A stretch of 64,000 nucleotides of DNA. Origin: Gordoniibacillus kamchatkensis (lineage in GTDB: Bacteria > Bacillota > Bacilli > Paenibacillales > NBRC-103111). Under the pieces are notes generated by a model. The model did no database searches. It was not told the DNA's origin and saw only the letters and a list, made by a program, of their open reading frames with translations. The position numbers were made by a program, and so were the translations under genes. The stretch lies in NCBI RefSeq assembly GCF_000829455.1, contig NZ_JXAK01000007.1, positions 82,533 to 146,532 of the forward strand, read 5' to 3'. Below, piece by piece: positions 60,344 to 64,000 of this stretch. Positions within the stretch are counted from its first letter, which is position 1, and every line of letters begins with the position of its first letter.

Positions 60344-61609
60344 TCACACCCGAAAAGCGGCGATTTTGGAATTCAGCACATCCGCTTGGCTTTGCAGCAT
60401 TTCCGAAGATGAGGCCAGCTCTTGCATCAACGCCGTTTGTTCCTGAACAGACGAGGAAACCTGTCTCGTACCGCCCGATATCCGGCCCGCAATGTCCGCA
60501 ATGCTCTGTGTCTTCTCGAGCGTGTGTTCCATAATCGCAACCTGGGAGGAAACCAGGGCGGCTATATGATCGACCGCTTCTGCAGTCTCATGGACGGAAC
60601 GGTTGATCCGGTCCAACGCCTCTTTGGCGGCCCCTCCTTTGTCATATTCCCGGCTAGCATGCTGTTCCTGCAAAGAGATTTTGCCGACAACCTCTGCAAT
60701 ATCCGCTTCAATCTCGCCGATGAGCCGATCGATATCGCTTACGGCGTTTGCGCTCTGCTCCGCCAATTTTCGGATCTCCCCGGCTACAACCGAAAACCCT
60801 TGCCCGTGTTCGCCAGCCCTCGCAGCTTCAATGGATGCGTTTAACGCCAGCAAATGCGTTTGTTCGGCTATCTCCCTGACGATGCGGGACATATCCCGGA
60901 TTTGCCTTGCATTGCCGTCCAATTGCCGGACAATCGTGATGGACTCCCGATTGGATCGTGCCAGCTCGAGCATGCCGTCCAGCAGCGAACCTATAACCGT
61001 CCCCCCTTCTACGATCACGCCAATCATTCCCGCTGACAGCTTCTGCGACCGGTATGCGTCTTCCCCGATGGCTTGGACTGCTTCCGCCATTTGTTCTACC
61101 GCTGCCAGCGTGTTTTGCGAGGAGGCCGCTTGTTCTTCCGCGCCGAACGATATCGCCTCCGCGGCGCCGGCAATCGACTCGATCCGATTCGCCGCTTGGG
61201 CTATATTTCCGTTCAATCCTGTCACATGCTGCTGCGTGTAAGAAACGCTGCTTGAAATATCGGCTACCATCTGCCGGAGACTGCCGATCATTTGCCGAAA
61301 AGACTCGCCAAGCAGCTGGATCTCGTCGCCGGTCCGATGCACCGCAACGTCGATTTGCAAGTTGCCCTTTGACGCCTCTTTCGCCGCGGAAGCGAGCCGC
61401 AACAGCGGTTTCGTAAACCACAGAGCGCCGAGCCATCCCAGAATGCCTGTCCATATAACGCCCAGCGACAAAATGATAGTGATATAAATCCACCCCGGCA
61501 TGCGCGGCGCAATCGCATCTTTCAGGACGAAAATAAAAAACGCGCTGCAGCCGTAAGTCGCAATGGATACTGCGGTGATGCCTGTCACTATTTTTTTAAC
61601 GATGCTCAT
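60344..61609 (-). CDS. Methyl-accepting chemotaxis protein
   Basis: The 421-residue receptor has two closely spaced membrane helices (IVTGITAVSIATYGCSAFFI near 5-27 and YITIILSLGVIWTGILGWLG near 42-62), so it has almost no extracellular domain. A HAMP region follows (KPLLRLASAAKEASKGNLQI) and then a signalling domain with the hairpin tip region EIAEQTHLLALNASIEAARA. It probably reports membrane or cytoplasmic energy state, as aerotaxis-type receptors do. The ATG at 61609 is preceded by GGAGGAGACGG and lies downstream of the Fnr-type promoter; an ATG at 61669 would lie before the start site. Confidence 0.92.
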   Translation of the reverse strand: MSIVKKIVTGITAVSIATYGCSAFFIFVLKDAIAPRMPGWIYITIILSLGVIWTGILGWLGALWFTKPLLRLASAAKEASKGNLQIDVAVHRTGDEIQLLGESFRQMIGSLRQMVADISSSVSYTQQHVTGLNGNIAQAANRIESIAGAAEAISFGAEEQAASSQNTLAAVEQMAEAVQAIGEDAYRSQKLSAGMIGVIVEGGTVIGSLLDGMLELARSNRESITIVRQLDGNARQIRDMSRIVREIAEQTHLLALNASIEAARAGEHGQGFSVVAGEIRKLAEQSANAVSDIDRLIGEIEADIAEVVGKISLQEQHASREYDKGGAAKEALDRINRSVHETAEAVDHIAALVSSQVAIMEHTLEKTQSIADIAGRISGGTRQVSSSVQEQTALMQELASSSEMLQSQADVLNSKIAAFRV

Positions 61610-61644
61610 GTTAGCCGTCTCCTCCGAACGTTGATTTGCGTCAA

Positions 61645-61687
61645 TTTTAGACCGCAGGGCTTGTTTCATCTGTGATCTTTCTCACAG
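61645..61687 (-). promoter_or_regulatory. Fnr-type promoter of the chemoreceptor gene
   Basis: TGTGA-TCTTTC-TCACA at 61672-61687; minus-strand TAAAAT at 61645-61650, 32 bp centre to centre. Confidence 0.9.
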
Positions 61688-61713
61688 TGGAGCAGATGCG
61701 CTCCAATAAGGCA

Positions 61714-61742
61714 AACACCGCTCGTTTTGCGAGCGGTGTTTG
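61714..61742 (-). terminator. Terminator after hemY
   Basis: AAACACCGCTCG (61714-61725) pairs perfectly with CGAGCGGTGTTT (61731-61742) around TTTTG. The hairpin lies between the hemY stop and the chemoreceptor promoter; the T-run on the minus strand is short. Confidence 0.75.
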
Positions 61743-61760
61743 TTATCTTGATTCAAATCG

Positions 61761-63180
61761 TTACAGCGGTAGCAAAAAATCCGCCAGCTGCTCTGCCACC
61801 TGTTTTCCTTGCCGGATACAATCCGGGATGCCGACGCCGCCGAAGCCCGAACCGCACAAATAAAACGCCCGGCATCCGATCGTTCAGCTCCTGCTTCAGT
61901 TTGCGCATTTGCTCCATATGGCCGACCGGATATTGCGGCATCGACTGGGGCAGGCGGGCAATCTCGCATATTCGGGGCTTGCCCGATATCCCCATAATCT
62001 CCCTGATTTCGAACAAAATTCGTTCTTTCAATTGTTCGTCCGACATCTGCTGCCACTGCTCATTGCCGGAACGCCCGATATATACCCTTAATAAGGCACT
62101 CCCTTCAGGTGCCGTGTGAAGCCACTTGGATGAAGTCCAAGTACAGGCTGTGATGAAGTAGCCTTCTTTGCTGGGCACGACAAAACCCGATCCGTTCAAC
62201 TCCCTGGAAACGTCTTGTCGATCAAATACGAGTGAGGCATTAGCCACCGATACGTAGGAAATTCGATTCAACCATTGGGTATAGTGTTCATGGGCAAGCA
62301 GCTGCGCGGCTGCAAATGCGGGAATGGCCAGAACAATGCCGTCCGCGGAGAGCACCTTCCCATCATTGAAAGCTACTTTGTACCCCTTTTCGTTGCGATC
62401 GATCGAAACGGCTTCGTTCCCCGTCCATATTTGCATGCTGGTCCGCAGTTTATCCGACAGCCGATCGACCAGGTGAGCGAGCCCTCCCTTGAACGTCATG
62501 AACAGGCTTGATTTTTTATCTTTCGGTGCGGGATTGCTTTTTCTTTCGGCCAACAGGCCTTTTATAAGGCTTCCGTATTTTCGTTCGAGCTCCCGGAACT
62601 GAGGAAAGGTTGCCTGCAAACTGAGCGAACTTGTGTCACCGGCATAAATTCCCGCCAGCAGCGGTTCCGTAACCTGTTCGAGCATTTCCCTGCCCAATCT
62701 GCGCCGGATAAAATGCCCGAGCGATTCGTCTCCGGAACTCGTTGTTCCGGGCATAAGCAAATCCATTGCTGCGCGCGCCTTCCCCAGCGGGGAGACAAGC
62801 CCTGTCCAGGCAAACGAAGCAAGGTCCGTCGGTACGCCCAATACGAGTCCGAGCGGCATTTGGTGAAGTTTCCCTTTGCGCATAATGTAATTTGTTCTCG
62901 CTTTCGGGTTCGTGCCGACAAGCTCATCTTCCAGGCCTAATTCTTTGCTGAGTTCGAGAACAGACGGCTTTCGCGAAATAAAGGAATCCGGTCCTTGTTC
63001 TATTATATATCCGTCGCGAATCAACGTTTTGATTTTTCCCCCAAGCGCATTGCTCTTTTCGACGATCGTCATGTCGGCATCGATTTGCCGGGCATGGAGC
63101 AGCTTCCCTAAATAAAATGCCGCACTTAGTCCGGAAATCCCCCCGCCTATAACGACGATTTTTTTGCGGTCGGTACTCAT
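61761..63180 (-). CDS. hemY: Protoporphyrinogen/coproporphyrinogen oxidase (HemY/HemG type), apparent C-terminal frameshift
   Basis: The FAD-binding fold opens with KIVVIGGGISGLSAAFYLGK, followed by LGGKIKTLIRDGYIIEQGPD. Other family stretches are LEQVTEPLLAGIYAGD and LIKGLLAERK. The enzyme oxidises coproporphyrinogen III or protoporphyrinogen IX in haem synthesis. The frame shifts near 61866-61872: after LNDRMPG the expected ending AFYLCGSGFGGVGIPDCIRQ and GKQVAEQLADFLLPL lies in another frame and stops at 61761. The restored length of about 473 residues is normal. An Fnr-type promoter links haem supply to anoxia, as needed by NarI. The ATG at 63180 is chosen. Confidence 0.9.
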
Positions 63181-63222
63181 GGCCGTCACCCATCCTATTT
63201 TTCTATGTTCGCAGTCGAAAAC

Positions 63223-63265
63223 ATTGTATCATCTGACTTGCCGAGGAAATGTGAACCATGTCACA
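63223..63265 (-). promoter_or_regulatory. Fnr-type promoter of hemY
   Basis: TGTGA-ACCATG-TCACA at 63250-63265; minus-strand TACAAT at 63223-63228, 32 bp centre to centre. Confidence 0.92.
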
Positions 63266-63292
63266 CCGCTGCTCAAGTCTGGCACGAGCCTA

Positions 63293-63332
63293 ATAAAAAA
63301 ACGATGGCGGGCACGAAGGCCCGCGCATCGTT
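63293..63332 (-). terminator. Terminator of the right-edge fnr-like gene
   Basis: On the minus strand AACGATGCGCGGG pairs with CCCGCCATCGTT and is followed by TTTTTTTATT. It begins within the last codons' flank of the fnr-like gene and shares its core with the terminator at 27357-27397. Confidence 0.88.
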
Positions 63333-63334
63333 GT

Positions 63335-64000
63335 TCAAATGCGGCATATTTCGCGAGGACAAGCCGGAAAAGACGGGCATTGGCAGATCGATTTCAGTTC
63401 GGCCAGCGATTTCACGACCAGGTGGCCCCCGCTCATATCGATAATTCCGTCTTTTTTCAGATCGCTCAGCATGCGGTTGACGCTCTCGCGGGTGGCGCCG
63501 ATAAAATCGGCCAGCTCCGTGTTCGTGAGCTTTGCGTCGATCCGAATGCCGTCCTTGGTGGCGACGCCGTACGAATTGCATAGCCGGATGAGCGTCGATG
63601 CGAGCGCGCCCGGCTTGCCGAACAGCATCAAATCGCGGAATTTCGACTGGGTGGTGCGGTGCTGCAGCGACATCCATTTCATGAAGTCGACGCGAATTCG
63701 CCGTGCCGAAACAATAAAATTTCCAAGTCCTTCTCTTGAACGACGCCGAGCTCGCCGGCCTCGGCCATCTCCGCGCTGTAGCCGTAAGTTCCGCTGCCGG
63801 TCAGGCCGATTTCGCCGATCAGATCGCCTTTCTGCATGAGAGACAGGTTGAGCGTCCGGCCTTCCTCCGTCGTCTTGGTCAGTTTAACCCGGCCCGATCG
63901 GATGAAGTACAGTTTTCCTGCTTCGTCGCCCCTCCCAAAACAGGTCGCGATCCCGCCTCCGCTTTTTTCGCGTACATGATCGCCTCCAGCATCTTCATAT
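63335..64000 (-). CDS. Second Fnr-type regulator with C-terminal cysteines, partial and with several apparent frameshifts
   Basis: The clean C-terminal part includes KFRDLMLFGKPGALASTLIR, a winged helix LTNTELADFIGATRESVNRM and the ending ICQCPSFPACPREICRI (C-x-C-x6-C-x4-C), a Bacillus-type Fnr cluster. The sequence upstream to the window edge encodes the effector barrel (LFWEGDEAGKLYFIRSG, KLTKTTEEGRTLNLSLMQKG, GELGVVQEKDLEILLFRHGE), but in pieces: a base appears missing near 63688-63693, and extra bases appear near 63929-63932 (a C run) and 63941-63947. It is a paralogue of the gene at 51069. The N-terminus lies beyond the window. Either a heavily decayed gene or poor sequence at the contig edge. 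Confidence 0.8.

Noticed and set aside
1..64000. Phage, integron, toxin-antitoxin or defence islands
   Set aside because: No integrase, transposase, restriction, toxin or defence-type gene was found on either strand; the anaerobic island has ordinary chromosomal character.

Overview
The window looks like chromosome from a moderately GC-rich Gram-positive endospore former of the Paenibacillaceae (Paenibacillus/Cohnella-like). The evidence is two AraC-type (YesM/YesN-style) two-component pairs beside sugar ABC transporters, a SAM-I (S-box) riboswitch in front of metNIQ, a Bacillus-type Fnr with its cysteines at the C-terminus, a YwiC homologue and a GerAB-like spore germination protein. No rRNA, tRNA, CRISPR array, insertion sequence or origin was recognised. 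The genus is inference.

Layout. 1-12.7 kb (minus strand): an iron(III)-type ABC transporter (binding protein, ATPase, double permease) with a second binding protein running off the left edge, a 1.1 kb non-coding stretch with a 27-bp tandem repeat, a two-component system, an MFS permease, a VOC protein and a DMT exporter. 12.7-21.4 kb: a carbohydrate module (Gfo/Idh dehydrogenase, TIM-barrel isomerase, binding protein, two permeases) with a divergent histidine kinase/response regulator pair; a shared 26-bp motif probably marks the regulator's operators. 21.5-27.3 kb: riboswitch-controlled methionine uptake, then an epimerase, a TIM-barrel protein and an M24 peptidase.

27.4-63.3 kb is an anoxic-life island. 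It holds a fermentation and stress operon (three UspA proteins, a zinc ribbon, a hemerythrin, adhE, pflB, pflA and a clipped gerAB gene), an acyltransferase, a DoxX protein, a MerR regulator, moaA, narGHJI with a NarK that carries a C-terminal PAS domain, a DUF2249/membrane-protein operon, fnr and two further Crp/Fnr genes, a CuA-like lipoprotein, mobA, several hemerythrins, a cupin, a decayed norB, a radical SAM/SPASM enzyme, ywiC, a RIC/ScdA-type repair protein with an extra N-terminal CGCGG domain, a chemoreceptor and hemY. Fourteen TGTGA-N6-TCACA-like boxes lie in this stretch. In every one the box centre is exactly 32 bp from the centre of a plausible -10 hexamer, the geometry of a class II Fnr promoter. 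The island therefore reads as one Fnr regulon joining nitrate respiration, mixed fermentation, molybdenum and haem cofactor supply and defence against nitric oxide.

Quality caveat. At least eleven conserved genes are broken by apparent single-base indels, many in short G or A runs. This looks more like uncorrected assembly error than mass pseudogenisation, so those genes are given as reconstructed spans. The 5'-truncated norB, the C-terminally clipped gerAB and the altered tail of the MerR protein cannot be explained by single indels and are probably genuine.
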